DNA of 64,000 bases, taken from the NCBI GenBank assembly GCA_963752855.1, contig CAVVZX010000034.1, forward strand, positions 53,504 to 117,503. The letters run 5' to 3'. This stretch comes from DATJPW01 sp963752855 (GTDB taxonomy: Bacteria; Desulfobacterota; Desulfomonilia; Desulfomonilales; Desulfomonilaceae). A program made the position numbers and the translations under genes. Under the pieces are notes generated by a model. The model was not told the origin of the DNA and did no database searches. It saw nothing but the letters and a program-made list of their open reading frames with translations. This document shows positions 9,873-19,392 of this stretch, in pieces (position 1 is the stretch's first letter; every line of letters starts with the position of its first letter).

Positions 9873-11698
9873 TGCCCACCTCCGTGCCCAGATAAGCGTC
9901 AATCACTTCCTGGTTATGTTCCACTTCCTCGACGGAGCCCTCGGCGATCTTCTTGCCGAAGTTCAAGACAGTGATGTGGTCGGACACATTCATCACCAGG
10001 CTCATGTCATGTTCGACCAGTAAAATGGTGATGCCCCTGTCGCAGATCTGAAAAAGGAGTTCCACGAGCGCTGCGGTCTCGGCAGCGTTCAGTCCGGCCG
10101 CAGGCTCGTCAAGCAAGAGCAACTTCGGATCGGAAACAAGGGCCCGTGCCAACTCCAGCATCCGCTGCCTGCCATACGGCAGACTGTTCGCCTGGGAAAA
10201 CTCTGTCCCGCGCAAGCCGACGAACTCCAGCACCTCCATCGCCTTCATCCGCATGGCAGCTTCTTCCGCTCTCTGGGGGGCCGGCCGAAATACGCTGGCA
10301 GCCAGGCCGGCTTTTGACCGGCTGTGTTGACCGATGAGCACATTGTCCAGGACGCTGAGTTCGCCGAACAGGCGAATATTCTGGAATGTCCTTGCCACCC
10401 CATGGGCAGTGATGATGTGGTTTTTTTGCCCGGTAATGCTAGTCCCTTCCAGGGTGATCTCCCCGGCGGTAGGAATGTAGAGTCCGCTGAGCACGTTCAG
10501 GATCGTGGTTTTTCCGGAACCATTAGGGCCGATGAGTGCCTGGATCTCACCCCGCCGGACCTCCATATCCACTCCGTCTACTGCCTTCAGGCCGCCAAAG
10601 TGCTTGGCCAGCCCTTTGACTGTGAGCAGCACCTGGTCCGATCCGGAACAGATAGAAAATGTGTCAGGAAGCGCTGCATCCGTGCTCTTCAGGGTGGAGG
10701 CGGCTGCCGCAATCTGTCGGGCCGCAGTCGAGTCGGCATTCCACCAGGCCCGCAACCGCAGGCCGACGGGCATGCTCATCACCAGGCCAGCGATGCCGCT
10801 GGGCATGAAGATCATGATGACCACGATACCCGCGGCGTAAAACATCATGTAGGATTCCTTCAAGAATCGCAACACCTCCGGCAACATCGTCAGCAGCGTG
10901 GCTCCCACAATGGCGCCAACGGCTGAGCCGTTCCCTCCCAGCACGGCCATCACCAGCAGGATCACCGACTGATCGAAAGAAAAGGTGTCCGGACTTATGT
11001 AGTGCGAGCAACTATGGGCGAAGAGCCAGCCCCCGAAGCCCGCGTAGCCCGCCGATAGTGCGAAGGCCATGATTTTGTAGTAGGTCGTGTCCACCCCCGT
11101 GGTTCCGGCCGCCATCTCGTTCTCCCGGATCGCCAGGAAGGCGCGGCCCACGCGAGAGTCTTTGAGATTGATGGCAGCCCAAGCGAAAAGAATGAGGGAT
11201 ACGGCCGCGACGTAGTAAAAATCGCCTGAGGTCTTCAGCTCAAAGGAGCCGATCCGCGGCGAGGGAATCGTGGTGATGCCGTCGGAGCCATTGGTCAGCC
11301 AGATCGCATTGACCAGGATGAGTTGGAGGATGATCCCGAACCCGATCGTCGCCATCGCCAGATAGTGACCGGATAGCTTTAGCGTGGGAATCCCCAGCAG
11401 GACCCCGAAGAAGGCCGCCACGAAAAAGGCAGCGAACATACCCGCCCACACGGGCAGGCCGAACTGGGTGGTGAGAATGGCCGTACTGTAGGCCCCCACC
11501 CCCCAGAACGCCGCCTGAGCCAGCGACAGTTGACCCGCGTATCCCAGGACGATGTTCAACCCAAGGCAGGCCACCGAGAGACTGATAGACAGATTGATCA
11601 GGTCCATCCAATAGTTGCTCGTCACCAACCTGGGGAAGGATTAGAACAGCAACGACCAGAACGGCCGGAACGAGCAGCCTTTTTATGCGTGTGTCCAT
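9865..11698 (-). pseudogene. livM/livG: fused LivM permease-LivG ATPase, with N-terminal frameshift
   Basis: A single frame joins two Liv transporter parts. Residues 1 to about 310 of the long frame are a LivM permease (GLNIVLGYAGQLSLAQAAFW near the start, about eight membrane segments). After a linker (about 310-340) comes a LivG ATPase with Walker A GPNGSGKTT, the characteristic GVARTFQNIRLF and Walker B LLLLDEPAAGL. LivM-LivG fusions are known in some bacteria. The native start is probably the ATG at 11698 (MDTRIKRLLVPAVLVVAVLI), whose signal-like helix goes out of frame at a four-base run at 11632-11635; without one of these bases it reads on into VTSNYWMDLINL. If the shift is real, translation could still begin at the inner start near 11628, losing the first membrane segment. 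Confidence 0.85.
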
Positions 11699-11710
11699 CG
11701 GCGCACCCTC

Positions 11711-12595
11711 CTATGCCTTCTCGGCGATCTTCTCGCCGAAGAACCCCTGTGGACGCAGAAGCAGCACAAGGATCATAATGATGAAGGCAAAGGCATCGCG
11801 GTAGGCGCTGGAAATGTAGTATGAGCCGAATACCTCAATCACGCCCAGAAAGAATCCCCCCAGGATCGCTCCGGGGACACTCCCGAATCCGCCCAGAATG
11901 GCCGAGCAGAACGCTTTAAGCCCAATCATCGCGCCCATGTCCTTGGTCACAAAAAAGATGGGCCCCACCAGGATCCCCGCGGCCGCTCCGAGGATCGAGC
12001 TATAGGCGAAGGTGATGGCGATCATCTTCGCCACCCGGATGCCCAGCAGCCGCGCCATCTGCTGGTCCTGCGCCGTGGCCCGCATCTTTTTGCCCAGCAT
12101 GGTCTTCTCGAAGAAGAAATGCTGGAAAGCGAGCAGGACCATGGTGCACAGAATGATCACGATGTACCTGGGGGTCCACAAACACTCCAAGGAGGTCCAG
12201 AGCTGTCGCGGAGGTCGGCCGCGGCATGGAAAAGGGTTCAGCACCGAAGATAATCTGCGCCCCGTTCTTGAGAAAGATGCCCACGCCGATGGTGCTGATC
12301 ACAACAGGCAGGAAACTCCGGTCGCGCAAGGGATAGTATGCGATACGCTGAAAGACGATGCCGAAGATGCCCATGAAGATTACGGTGATCACGCAGGTCA
12401 ACGGCCGAAGGGGATATTCATGCTGCTCATCAGCCACACGGCCACGAAGGCCGGGACCATCGCGAACTCCCCCTGGGCGAAATTGACGACGTTTACCGCG
12501 TTGAAGATCAGGACGAACCCCAGTGCCACAAGGGCGTAAATGGAACCCATAGCCAGACCTGCGGTTACCATTTGAAGATTTGTAGACCAATCCAT
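11711..12595 (-). pseudogene. livH: LivH-type ABC permease, two frameshifts
   Basis: Second permease of the Liv importer. The ATG at 12595 starts MDWSTNLQMVTAGLAMGSIY, ALVALGFVLIFNAVNVVNFA, QGEF: canonical LivH. The frame then ends at TGA near 12398 after MNIPFGR; a second frame continues PLTCVITVIFMGIFGIVFQR, IAYYPLRDRS to about 12180; a third frame (from a five-base run at about 12170) carries RYIVIILCTMVLLAFQHFFF, KKMRATAQDQQMARLLGI and GPIFFVTKDMGAMIGLKAFC to the stop at 11711. All three pieces are well conserved, so the two indels must be recent or artefactual. The gene sits 13 bases upstream of the livM start, in a liv operon reading livK, livH, livM-G, livF. Confidence 0.85.
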
Positions 12596-12684
12596 TCAGA
12601 ATCCCTCCTTAGAGGCATCCGATCCCGGCATAGAATAAGGTCGGGGCCCACGCGTCCATTCTGTTGGTTCTTACGCCAATCCGA

Positions 12685-13851
12685 TTATTTGGCACCAACG
12701 TTAACGATCTTGAGGAGTTTCGGCTGGCCCTTCTCGATCTCAACAATACTCGCCTCGCTCAGACCGTCTCCGTTCGGGGTAAAGGAATAAGTGCCCTGGA
12801 CACCTTTATATCCTTGGGTAGCCAGGATGGCTTCCCGTATCTTGGCACGATCCTTACCACCCTTCTTGATGGCGGCGACCAGAATTTTCAGAGCGTCATA
12901 AGTCCACACGCTGAGGCTGTCGTAGACGGCATTGTGCTCCTTCTGGTAGGCTTGGGCGAACCGCTTGTTCTCCTCGGTCTGGTTCGGCACGAAATCGACT
13001 ACTGCCCAAATTCCCTCGGAGGCCTCCTTAGCAAGGTTCAGGCTGTCTTTCGATGCGCTGCTGGGCGAACCGAGAAACTTGAAAGGAGAGCCGAGCTGGC
13101 GCATTTGGCGCTGGAACAACGCCGTGGCTTCCTGATGGCCGTAGAAGACCACGATCTGCGCTCCGGCATTCTTCATCGAGAGCACGAGTGGTGTGAAATC
13201 CTTATCCCCGGTCCCAAATTTCTCCCGCTTGACCACGGTCAGCCCCGCCTCCTTGGCTGCCTTTTCCACCAAATCGGCACCGCCGGTGCCAAAGGCATCC
13301 GAATCGTGCAGGAGTCCGACTTTGGTGAACTTGGTGTCATCTTTGATGTACTTTACCATGGCGCCGGCGGCGATTGAGTCATCGGGCCGCACACGGAACA
13401 GCCATGGGTTTCCCTGCTTGGTGAGGTTGACATTAGTGGCGCCTATAAAAGTGGGAATGCCGTAGTTCTTGATAGCATCCGCAGTGGCTAAGACCTGGGT
13501 GCTGTAGAGGCAGCCAATCATGGCCAGGACCTTCTCCTGCTCCACGGCCTTCTGGAGGGACGCCAGAGCACCGGGGTTGGAGGACTGGCTATCAATGATG
13601 CGGAGGTCAATCTTTTCCCCGTTCACTCCACCGGCCGCATTGATCTCATCGAGGGCCAGTTTGATAGACTTGATTGAGAGAGCTCCCCCCGCCGCGTGTG
13701 TACCGGTGACGCAGGGCGTAAATCCTATCCGAATATCTTCAGCAGTCGCAATGCCACTGCAGACAACTGCCAGGACCATGATGGACAAGAGAGTGTTAAT
13801 AAAAATGCGTTGTCGATTTTTCATTGTTTTCTCCTTTCGGATTTGTAGCAT
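12685..13851 (-). CDS. livK: Liv-type ABC transporter periplasmic substrate-binding protein
   Basis: Periplasmic binding protein (type I fold) that delivers ligand to the LivH/LivM permease. The 388-aa product opens with a short basic region and a hydrophobic signal helix (FINTLLSIMVLAVVCSGIAT, cleavage near AEDIRIG). The mature part starts IRIGFTPCVTGTHAAGG and contains LALDEINAAGGVNGEKI and LIGATNVNLT-like features of the Peripla_BP_6 family. The CDS is preceded on its strand by a good GGAG site and is intact, unlike the permease genes after it. The ligand is not predictable; family members bind branched-chain amino acids, amides or aromatic acids such as phenylacetate-type compounds. Confidence 0.92.
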   Translation of the reverse strand: MLQIRKEKTMKNRQRIFINTLLSIMVLAVVCSGIATAEDIRIGFTPCVTGTHAAGGALSIKSIKLALDEINAAGGVNGEKIDLRIIDSQSSNPGALASLQKAVEQEKVLAMIGCLYSTQVLATADAIKNYGIPTFIGATNVNLTKQGNPWLFRVRPDDSIAAGAMVKYIKDDTKFTKVGLLHDSDAFGTGGADLVEKAAKEAGLTVVKREKFGTGDKDFTPLVLSMKNAGAQIVVFYGHQEATALFQRQMRQLGSPFKFLGSPSSASKDSLNLAKEASEGIWAVVDFVPNQTEENKRFAQAYQKEHNAVYDSLSVWTYDALKILVAAIKKGGKDRAKIREAILATQGYKGVQGTYSFTPNGDGLSEASIVEIEKGQPKLLKIVNVGAK

Positions 13852-14245
13852 GATGTTAGGTGCGGACCGATTCGATCTCCAATACTCTTCCTCATCGATT
13901 CCAGGTTCATTGATATACTTGAGGCTCTATTGTCTGGTACCGTCCCCAGCTGTAGACGATTTCGAAGTCGTAATAACGTCACGCCAGATACCCATCACAA
14001 AGTACTTGTTCTTTTCGCTGTTGGAGCGTGGAAAGGCCGCCAGCGAAGTTTCCGGAGGTGCGATTCCTGCTTACCTCTATGCCGTATTTCTTGTAAACCG
14101 ATGCCGGCACCTCTTTTCCCGCCATGGTGGTCAGTTTTTTTGCAATTTGCTTCGTTGGGATAGGTAATCCTCTCCGATGACCAGCCCACCCCAAAATCTG
14201 GATCATTTTTCTGGGGTGGGGGCTGGTCAGTTCACCAATAATTTC
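13852..14245 (-). other. 394-base gap with a protein-like 75-codon frame
   Basis: The stretch between livK and the 301-aa exported protein holds no recognisable gene. A minus-strand frame from about 14206 to 13979 includes PTKQIAKKLTTMAGKEVPAS, then VYKKYGIEV, which has the look of real coding sequence, but it lacks a convincing ribosome site, the end looks random and I know no family. It may be a gene fragment. The upper part holds the long hairpin described separately. Confidence 0.3.
14178..14229. terminator. strong hairpin downstream of the 301-aa protein gene
   Basis: The arms TGACCAGCCCACCCCA and (complementary) TGGGGTGGGGGCTGGTCA pair over about 16 bp with a two-base bulge, around an 18-base loop that is A/T rich at its base. 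It lies 17 bases after the stop of the minus-strand gene ending at 14246. The AAAA and TTTTT tracts sit inside the arms rather than after them, so a canonical rho-independent terminator is not certain; an RNA-stability or processing hairpin is equally possible. Confidence 0.5.
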
Positions 14246-15151
14246 CTATTCAGTGTAAGATGGTTCCCCTTGGACGGAGTGTGCCAATTCCATGGCCTTT
14301 TGTACCTGATCCCGGGTTCCCCTGAAAACAAGCCATACTCCCCCTTCCGCACCGCTGACACCCCCTGCACTGGACTGAAAGGCAGTTGCTCCCGTCAGCG
14401 TTTTAATGGCCTCCAACTCCGTGACAATCTCGCCCGTGAGGAGCCACATGGAGGGAATTTTGTCACCGGGAAATTTCGCCGATGAATGGCCAGAGGGGGC
14501 ACCCAACGATTCCATCGGCTCACGCATCTTCAATGTCAGATCCACTATATCCCCTGCGACCAACTTCTCAAGGCCTACCGGAATGACGAGGTAAGCCTTG
14601 CGTGCCACTATGAAGGGCATTGTGATCCCTGTCGTTCCCCCTGACGGGTCCAGAATATTGACCGCCGCTATCTTGTTCTTATAGTCCAGGGCATTCGCCC
14701 CCTTGATGACAACGTCGCCCGCTTTCAGCTTCCTCGCTGCATCGCCAAGCGACAGATCAACTACCTTGCCATTCTCCAAAACCACGTGGGGGACAGGTTT
14801 CACCACCGCGGGCAGTATTTTGGCCCCTTTCTCAGGTTCGATTCTTCCCGTCACAAATGCTGCATGCTCGACTTTCTTCCCAGTGATCTCCTCTGCCACG
14901 TAGGCATTGGTTGTCCCCTTGATGATAATGACCATACCCTTTGCGAGGGCGTTCTTGACGATCGGCATCTGGGCCACAGCCTTGGCGATCAGCCTCTTGG
15001 AATCGGCTACAGTCAGAATCGCTCCGCCCTGGACAATCTTAGCCGGTTCCGCACTTCCCGATTCCGCCGCGGACAAGATCCCTGAAAATAGCAATGGTCC
15101 GCCAATGGCAATCACTAACAGAAAGATGACCCCCCTCAATACTTTTTTCAT
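14246..15151 (-). CDS. exported protein of unknown family (301 aa)
   Basis: I do not recognise a named family. The 301-aa protein has an N-terminal signal peptide (about residues 1-28, LRGVIFLLVIAIGGPLLFSG, then ILSAAES). The mature part has an internally regular alpha/beta look: ILTVADSKRLIAKAV near residue 45, GMVIIIKGTTNAYVAEE near 75, a mid-region with LKAGDVVIKGANAL, and a C-terminal ferredoxin-like stretch GGVWLVFRGTRDQVQKAMEL. It has a GGAGG site and an ATG at 15151. Its position between the liv importer and the 2-oxoacid oxidoreductase on the same strand suggests a link to the same catabolic pathway. A truncated paralogue lies directly upstream (15245-15394). A soluble cytoplasmic version of the fold would lack the signal, as the paralogue does. 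Confidence 0.75.
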   Translation of the reverse strand: MKKVLRGVIFLLVIAIGGPLLFSGILSAAESGSAEPAKIVQGGAILTVADSKRLIAKAVAQMPIVKNALAKGMVIIIKGTTNAYVAEEITGKKVEHAAFVTGRIEPEKGAKILPAVVKPVPHVVLENGKVVDLSLGDAARKLKAGDVVIKGANALDYKNKIAAVNILDPSGGTTGITMPFIVARKAYLVIPVGLEKLVAGDIVDLTLKMREPMESLGAPSGHSSAKFPGDKIPSMWLLTGEIVTELEAIKTLTGATAFQSSAGGVSGAEGGVWLVFRGTRDQVQKAMELAHSVQGEPSYTE

Positions 15152-15244
15152 GATGTAATCCTCCTTTCGCTGTTGGATTCACTTCGTCTTAATGTCACGC
15201 GCCGCATTTACCAAAACCACATGAACGGCTCCCTAACATGCTGT

Positions 15245-15394
15245 TTATGCTTCCCCGGATCCACTATCCGTGGTGCCGCCGCAAATAATGGTATATCCAC
15301 CTTCTCTCGCATCTTCTATCTCTTTCATTGCAGCGACACCTTTTGCTATAAGCCTCCTCGATTCGGACGGAATCAGAGTAAATGCCGCTTTCAT
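15245..15394 (-). pseudogene. truncated paralogue (49 codons) of the 301-aa exported protein
   Basis: A short minus-strand frame with a strong GGAGGTGGGAAA site before the ATG at 15394. It reads MKAAFTLIPSESRRLIAKGV, then EGGYTIICGGTT, and stops at 15245. The segment aligns without gaps to residues 45-80 of the 301-aa protein (ILTVADSKRLIAKAV, GMVIIIKGTT) but lacks the signal peptide and everything downstream. So it is the start of a second, cytoplasmic member of the family, cut short. The rest of the 417-base gap between 15152 and 15568 shows no further gene. Confidence 0.6.
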
Positions 15395-15568
15395 TTTCCC
15401 ACCTCCAATTTCATCATTATTGATAGGTGATGTTTTCGCTTCGTTTGCCGAACATGCGAACCACGACGTTCAGTTTTCTGGGCCTTCAGCCATATGGTCC
15501 GGCTGTCGTCACGGGAAGAGAGTACCTGCCTTAATCGCTTCCGATAGAGTCTTCCATCCGTTCCTTTG

Positions 15569-16447
15569 TTAGGGCCGGCATTTATCCAGCAAGCGCAGCC
15601 AGTCATCATCCACCTGTTGTTGAAAGTGTTGATGGTCGCCGGCCAACATCTTTTTGAAGCGGCCTTGATATCTTAAATACGTACCCACGTCTACCTTGTC
15701 CGGCATGGGACTTAATTTCCAGACGTCCCCGTCGAACACCTCATAAAGCGGAAATAAGCGGCTCCTCACGGCCTCTCGGGCAACCTCAACGGACAGCTCG
15801 GCGGCATGCCGCCAGCCGGTTGGGCAGGAAGCAAACAAATGGATAAAGCGCGAGCCCTTGATCTCTTTGGCTTTCTTGAGCTTGCCTTTCAGATCCTCGG
15901 GTGCGCCAATGCTGGCAGTGGCAGCGTACGGAATACGGTGAGCTGCCATGATTTCCACGATGTTTTTCTTCTTCTGGACCTTCAGGGCCGAATTGGGTGT
16001 GGTGGTGGTCCAGCCGCCGGCCGGCGTGGCCGAGGAACGCTGGATACCCGTGTTCATGTAGGCTTCGTTGTCGTAACAGATGAAAAGGATATCATCGTTT
16101 CGTTCCACCGCGCCGGAGAGTGCCTGCAAGCCTATATCAAAGGTACCCCCATCACCCGCCCAAGCCAGGACGGTGGTATGCTCGTTTCCCTGTATGGACA
16201 AACCGGACTTGACACCCGCGGCAATGGCGGCAGTCGATCCGAAAGCGACCGAAATCACGGGTACGGTCAGGCAGGTGTACGGGTAGATACCGATCAGAGT
16301 GGACCAGCATCCCGCGGGCATCACCACAATCGTATCTTCACCCAGCACCGACAGCGTCTGCTGCATGGCCAACGTTGCACCGCAGCCGGGGCAACCGTAG
16401 TGACCGGGTGTGAACAAATATCTTGTCTGCTTGGCGTGTTCATTCAT
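15569..16447 (-). CDS. porB: 2-oxoacid:ferredoxin oxidoreductase beta subunit (TPP-binding)
   Basis: Beta subunit of a pyruvate/2-ketoacid:ferredoxin oxidoreductase; it binds thiamine diphosphate and a [4Fe-4S] cluster and decarboxylates 2-oxoacids to acyl-CoA. The N-terminus has GHYGCPGCGATLAMQ (two cluster cysteines) and MPAGCWS; the TPP motif is AWAGDGGTFDIG followed by CYDNEAYMNTGIQRS. The 292-aa length is normal. It overlaps porA by four bases (ATGA). Substrate range (pyruvate, branched-chain, aryl-pyruvate or phenylglyoxylate) cannot be told from these motifs, but the neighbours suggest a specialised 2-oxoacid rather than central-metabolism pyruvate. Confidence 0.92.
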   Translation of the reverse strand: MNEHAKQTRYLFTPGHYGCPGCGATLAMQQTLSVLGEDTIVVMPAGCWSTLIGIYPYTCLTVPVISVAFGSTAAIAAGVKSGLSIQGNEHTTVLAWAGDGGTFDIGLQALSGAVERNDDILFICYDNEAYMNTGIQRSSATPAGGWTTTTPNSALKVQKKKNIVEIMAAHRIPYAATASIGAPEDLKGKLKKAKEIKGSRFIHLFASCPTGWRHAAELSVEVAREAVRSRLFPLYEVFDGDVWKLSPMPDKVDVGTYLRYQGRFKKMLAGDHQHFQQQVDDDWLRLLDKCRP

Positions 16448-17607
16448 GGCAGCACCCCCGACCAGAAGGTCGTCCCGGCTTCGACTGCGGTTCCGTTTCC
16501 GGAAATCGCCTGCCGTACCAGAGGAACAATCGCCTCCACGGAGAGATCGTTTCCTCCGACACCGGCAATAAAGCCTGTCAATGTAACATCCGCATGGTGC
16601 TCGAACAGGCCCGCTTTCACCTCCTGAGCCACAATACCCTCGGCGCCGAAAGAGACGTCCCGATCAATGACGATCACCTGTTTGGCGTTTGCAGTCGCTC
16701 TTTTGAATCCTTCAAGGGGGAACGGTCGAATCATCGAAAGCCGAAGGCAGCCGATCTTTAAGCCTTCTTCCCTCAAATTGTCCACTGCAAGCCGCATGGC
16801 GCCGGTGCCGGTACCGATCCCAACGATGCACATGTCTGCATCATCGGTTCGATACGTTTCCACGGTGGGATGCATGCGGTTGAAGTGGCCGTAAAATTCT
16901 GCCGCAGTCCGGTCCCAGAGTTTTTCAAGCGAGAGGGTGTCACAATGCCGTTTGTATTTTATAGATGTGAAAAGGTCTGCTCCGCACACATTGCCGAAGG
17001 TTTTGGGATCATCCACATCCAGCTTGCTCGGCGGCTGATAAGGAGGAAGAAAAGTGTCCACCTTCGCCTGATCCGGCACATCCAGTACCTCGGAGGTGTG
17101 GGTCAGATAGAATGCGTCCACATTGATCATGACCGGCAAGAGAGCCTGTTCGGCAACACCGTAGGCGATCAAAATGGCGTCGAGCACATCCTGGGCATCC
17201 GCGCAATAATACTGTATCCAGCCGGTGTCGCGCTGAGATAGCGAATCAGTGTGATCGCAATAGAGGTTCCAGGGAGGGCCCAGGGCACGGTTACAATTGA
17301 CCATCACCACCGGAACCCGAGCCCCGGCAGCATAATGAAGCATTTCATGCATGTAGACCAGGCCGTGGGAGGAGGTTGCCGTAAAGGCCCTGGCACCAGC
17401 CATGGAAGCGCCGATACAACTGGCCAGGGCCGAGTGCTCCGACTCCACCGGCATGTAATTGGCATTCAGTTCGCCCCGCCCGATTATGTCGGCCAAGTTC
17501 TCTACAATTACGGTCTGAGGGGTGATCGGATACGCCGATACCACCTGAACCCTGGCCAGTTTTGCGGCCCGGGCTGCGGCTTCGGTCCCCATCATGACTT
17601 CTTTCAT
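16444..17607 (-). CDS. porA: 2-oxoacid:ferredoxin oxidoreductase alpha subunit
   Basis: Alpha subunit (pyrimidine-binding and domain II) of the ketoacid oxidoreductase. I start at the ATG at 17607 (MKEVMMGTEAAARAAKLARV), which overlaps the upstream gene's stop by four bases; the longer frame to 17646 adds 13 unlikely residues. Typical features are VVSAYPITPQTVIVE near residue 25, ESEHSALASCIGASMAGARA, FTATSSHG near 80 and NCNRALGPPWN near 115. It is intact at 387 aa. Gene order porG, NAD(P)/ferredoxin subunit, porA, porB matches multi-subunit enzymes of this family, including the five-subunit phenylglyoxylate oxidoreductase type. Confidence 0.92.
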   Translation of the reverse strand: MKEVMMGTEAAARAAKLARVQVVSAYPITPQTVIVENLADIIGRGELNANYMPVESEHSALASCIGASMAGARAFTATSSHGLVYMHEMLHYAAGARVPVVMVNCNRALGPPWNLYCDHTDSLSQRDTGWIQYYCADAQDVLDAILIAYGVAEQALLPVMINVDAFYLTHTSEVLDVPDQAKVDTFLPPYQPPSKLDVDDPKTFGNVCGADLFTSIKYKRHCDTLSLEKLWDRTAAEFYGHFNRMHPTVETYRTDDADMCIVGIGTGTGAMRLAVDNLREEGLKIGCLRLSMIRPFPLEGFKRATANAKQVIVIDRDVSFGAEGIVAQEVKAGLFEHHADVTLTGFIAGVGGNDLSVEAIVPLVRQAISGNGTAVEAGTTFWSGVLP

Positions 17608-18818
17608 GGAATCGTTTCCTCCATCGTAATAACCCCTCGAGGGCATTCATAGGCACAGATGCCGCATCCCTTGCAGTGGTCCAAGTCGACCACAACCGCG
17701 GTTTCCTGTTCATCCAGCCCGATGCTGGCGTCAGGACAAAACGAGACGCATTGCAAGCAGAGGTTACAGGTTCCGCAGGACAGGCAGCGCTCCGCTTCTT
17801 GCGAAGCCCGCTCCCGGTCCCATGTCCCCGCTTGCTTGGCTTCTGCCTCTGTCGAAAGATCAGATGCCGAGAAGCGCTCAATCTTGATATCTTCCGCGTT
17901 CACCGACTGCCGGGGCAGGTCCGGATTTGGTTGAGTGCATCCCTGTTCCTCTGAGCATGCTACAAGGCGATCAAGTGCTTTCTCGGCCGTCAAACGGCCG
18001 GCCGCGATATAGTGAGCTATCATCGGCGCTCTGAAAGATTTTAGGCTTTTCGGCAAGGTCACAAAGATGATGTCACCGGTTACGGTTTCATCCTCAGACG
18101 GGTTGAAAGCCGTCGCTTGGGCAGGTACGGTAAAGTCTTCCGGAAGGCCGGTCGGATCCAAAATGATAAGGTCAGCCTTTGACAGAGGTTCACCGGGCGA
18201 TTCAAAATCTATTACCGCGCCGGTTTCAAGCCTGATATCGGCCAGAAGGATCAACCGGTTGATTTCGTTGGCAAGCACCTGCGGCTCTACCTTTTCCGGT
18301 GGAACCTCGAGAAGCGCTCCGCCGGCCTGGTTGGACGGGTCCAGAACAACGACCTGACATCCCCGGCAACCTAAATGAAATGCACAGGATAGTCCCAGTG
18401 GACCGGAGCCGATGACCACCACCAGTTTATCCGATGTTTCACTTTTCTCGATCTCTGCCTCTGTACCGACATCCGCCAGGAACCGCTCGATGTCTTGGAC
18501 AGATACTGCCCGATCCATTTTTCTCCGAACACATTTTGCCTGACACGGGTGATAACACAGGCGGCCGGTCAGGCCGGGCAACGGGTTATGGGACAGCAGC
18601 AGAGTGAGACCTCTTTGAACGTCCCCCTTCTTTAGGGCACTCAAATAGCCGGGAATCGGAATGCCGGCCGGACAAACTTGGCTGCAAGGCGCCAGTTTGT
18701 TCCTGATGAGCGGTGTTAAGTAACGCCAGTCACCGGTTTCGTTCCAAACCATAGTGCCGATGGTGGACGGCATTGTCGGAAGGTCTGACAGACGTTGAAT
18801 AACTTTCTTAGGCTGCAT
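17604..18818 (-). CDS. GltD-like NAD(P)/FAD subunit fused to a 2[4Fe-4S] ferredoxin, part of the ketoacid oxidoreductase
   Basis: Links the ketoacid oxidoreductase to pyridine nucleotide. Residues of about 40-110 form the GltD-type Fer4_20 domain (CSQVCPAGIPIPGYLSALKK, then CYHPCQAKCVRR). A nucleotide-binding domain follows (VVVIGSGPLGLSCAFHLGCR). The C-terminus is a two-cluster ferredoxin: CLSCGTCNLCLQCVSFCPDA and CKGCGICAYECPRGV, equivalent to PorD. I choose the ATG at 18818 (MQPKKVIQRLSDLP), which has an AGGTGA site; the frame is open to 18848. Similar GltD-like subunits occur in phenylglyoxylate:NAD oxidoreductase (PadH type), where a separate ferredoxin subunit is also present; here both seem fused. 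The second part of the flavin fold is degenerate and short. Confidence 0.8.
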   Translation of the reverse strand: MQPKKVIQRLSDLPTMPSTIGTMVWNETGDWRYLTPLIRNKLAPCSQVCPAGIPIPGYLSALKKGDVQRGLTLLLSHNPLPGLTGRLCYHPCQAKCVRRKMDRAVSVQDIERFLADVGTEAEIEKSETSDKLVVVIGSGPLGLSCAFHLGCRGCQVVVLDPSNQAGGALLEVPPEKVEPQVLANEINRLILLADIRLETGAVIDFESPGEPLSKADLIILDPTGLPEDFTVPAQATAFNPSEDETVTGDIIFVTLPKSLKSFRAPMIAHYIAAGRLTAEKALDRLVACSEEQGCTQPNPDLPRQSVNAEDIKIERFSASDLSTEAEAKQAGTWDRERASQEAERCLSCGTCNLCLQCVSFCPDASIGLDEQETAVVVDLDHCKGCGICAYECPRGVITMEETIP

Positions 18819-19381
18819 GGATGTCACCTGATATCTCGAATGCCGCATGGTACGCTGCTTCGGCAGCAGCCATGTTCTGTTGAGGATTGACCGGCACTCC
18901 TTTTTCTATGGCTTGCAGCAGGTTTGAAAGCGTAAGGTCCCCGGAGATCCGGGCATAAGCGCCGAGGATCACAGTGTTTATGATGGGGGCCATCTTGGAG
19001 CCCAACCCGTATTGAAGCGCTATTTTTGCTGCATCCACGCCGGCCACTCGAAAGGAACCTCCTATGGAGACATGGTTTTCATGCTCCTTGCAACTGAGTA
19101 GGATCAGAGCATCCGGCTTGGCGCCTTGCGTTATATCCACTTTATGCAGGAGTGAAGAATCCAGAAACGATCACCGAAGACGGGTGTTTGATTTCTCCTC
19201 GTTCGACGATGGGGATGGTATCCAGTCTGACAAATGCTGAAACAGCCGCCCCTTTTCGTTCCATACCGAAAGACGGGAAAGCCTGAACGTACAGTCCTTG
19301 TTTGAAATAGGCATTCGCCAAGATCTTTGAAGCCACAACAGCGCCCTGCCCACCTCTTCCATAAAATCGTATGCCAACCAT
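18808..19381 (-). pseudogene. porG: 2-oxoacid:ferredoxin oxidoreductase gamma subunit (PorG), frameshifted
   Basis: Gamma subunit of the ketoacid oxidoreductase. The N-terminal half starts at the ATG at 19381 (MVGIRFYGRGGQGAVVASKI) with an AAGGA site and includes FPSFGMERKGAAVSAFVR. This frame ends at a TAA near 19142. The other half (DITQGAKPDALILL, then GSKMAPIINTVILGAYARIS) continues in another frame to 18808. Changing frame at about 19168 (ATCGTTTCTGGATTC) gives LDSSLLHKVDITQG, the expected connecting text. So a single indel splits an otherwise complete subunit of about 190 aa. The stop overlaps the next gene's start by about 11 bases. An upstream ATG at 19411 is unlikely because the IclR gene ends at 19393. 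Confidence 0.85.
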
Positions 19382-19392
19382 CTCAATATCCT

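Noticed and set aside
15806..16627. 273-aa plus-strand open frame
   Set aside because: Antisense shadow of porB and porA, which carry all family motifs; composition of the shadow is Gly/Arg-biased without structure.
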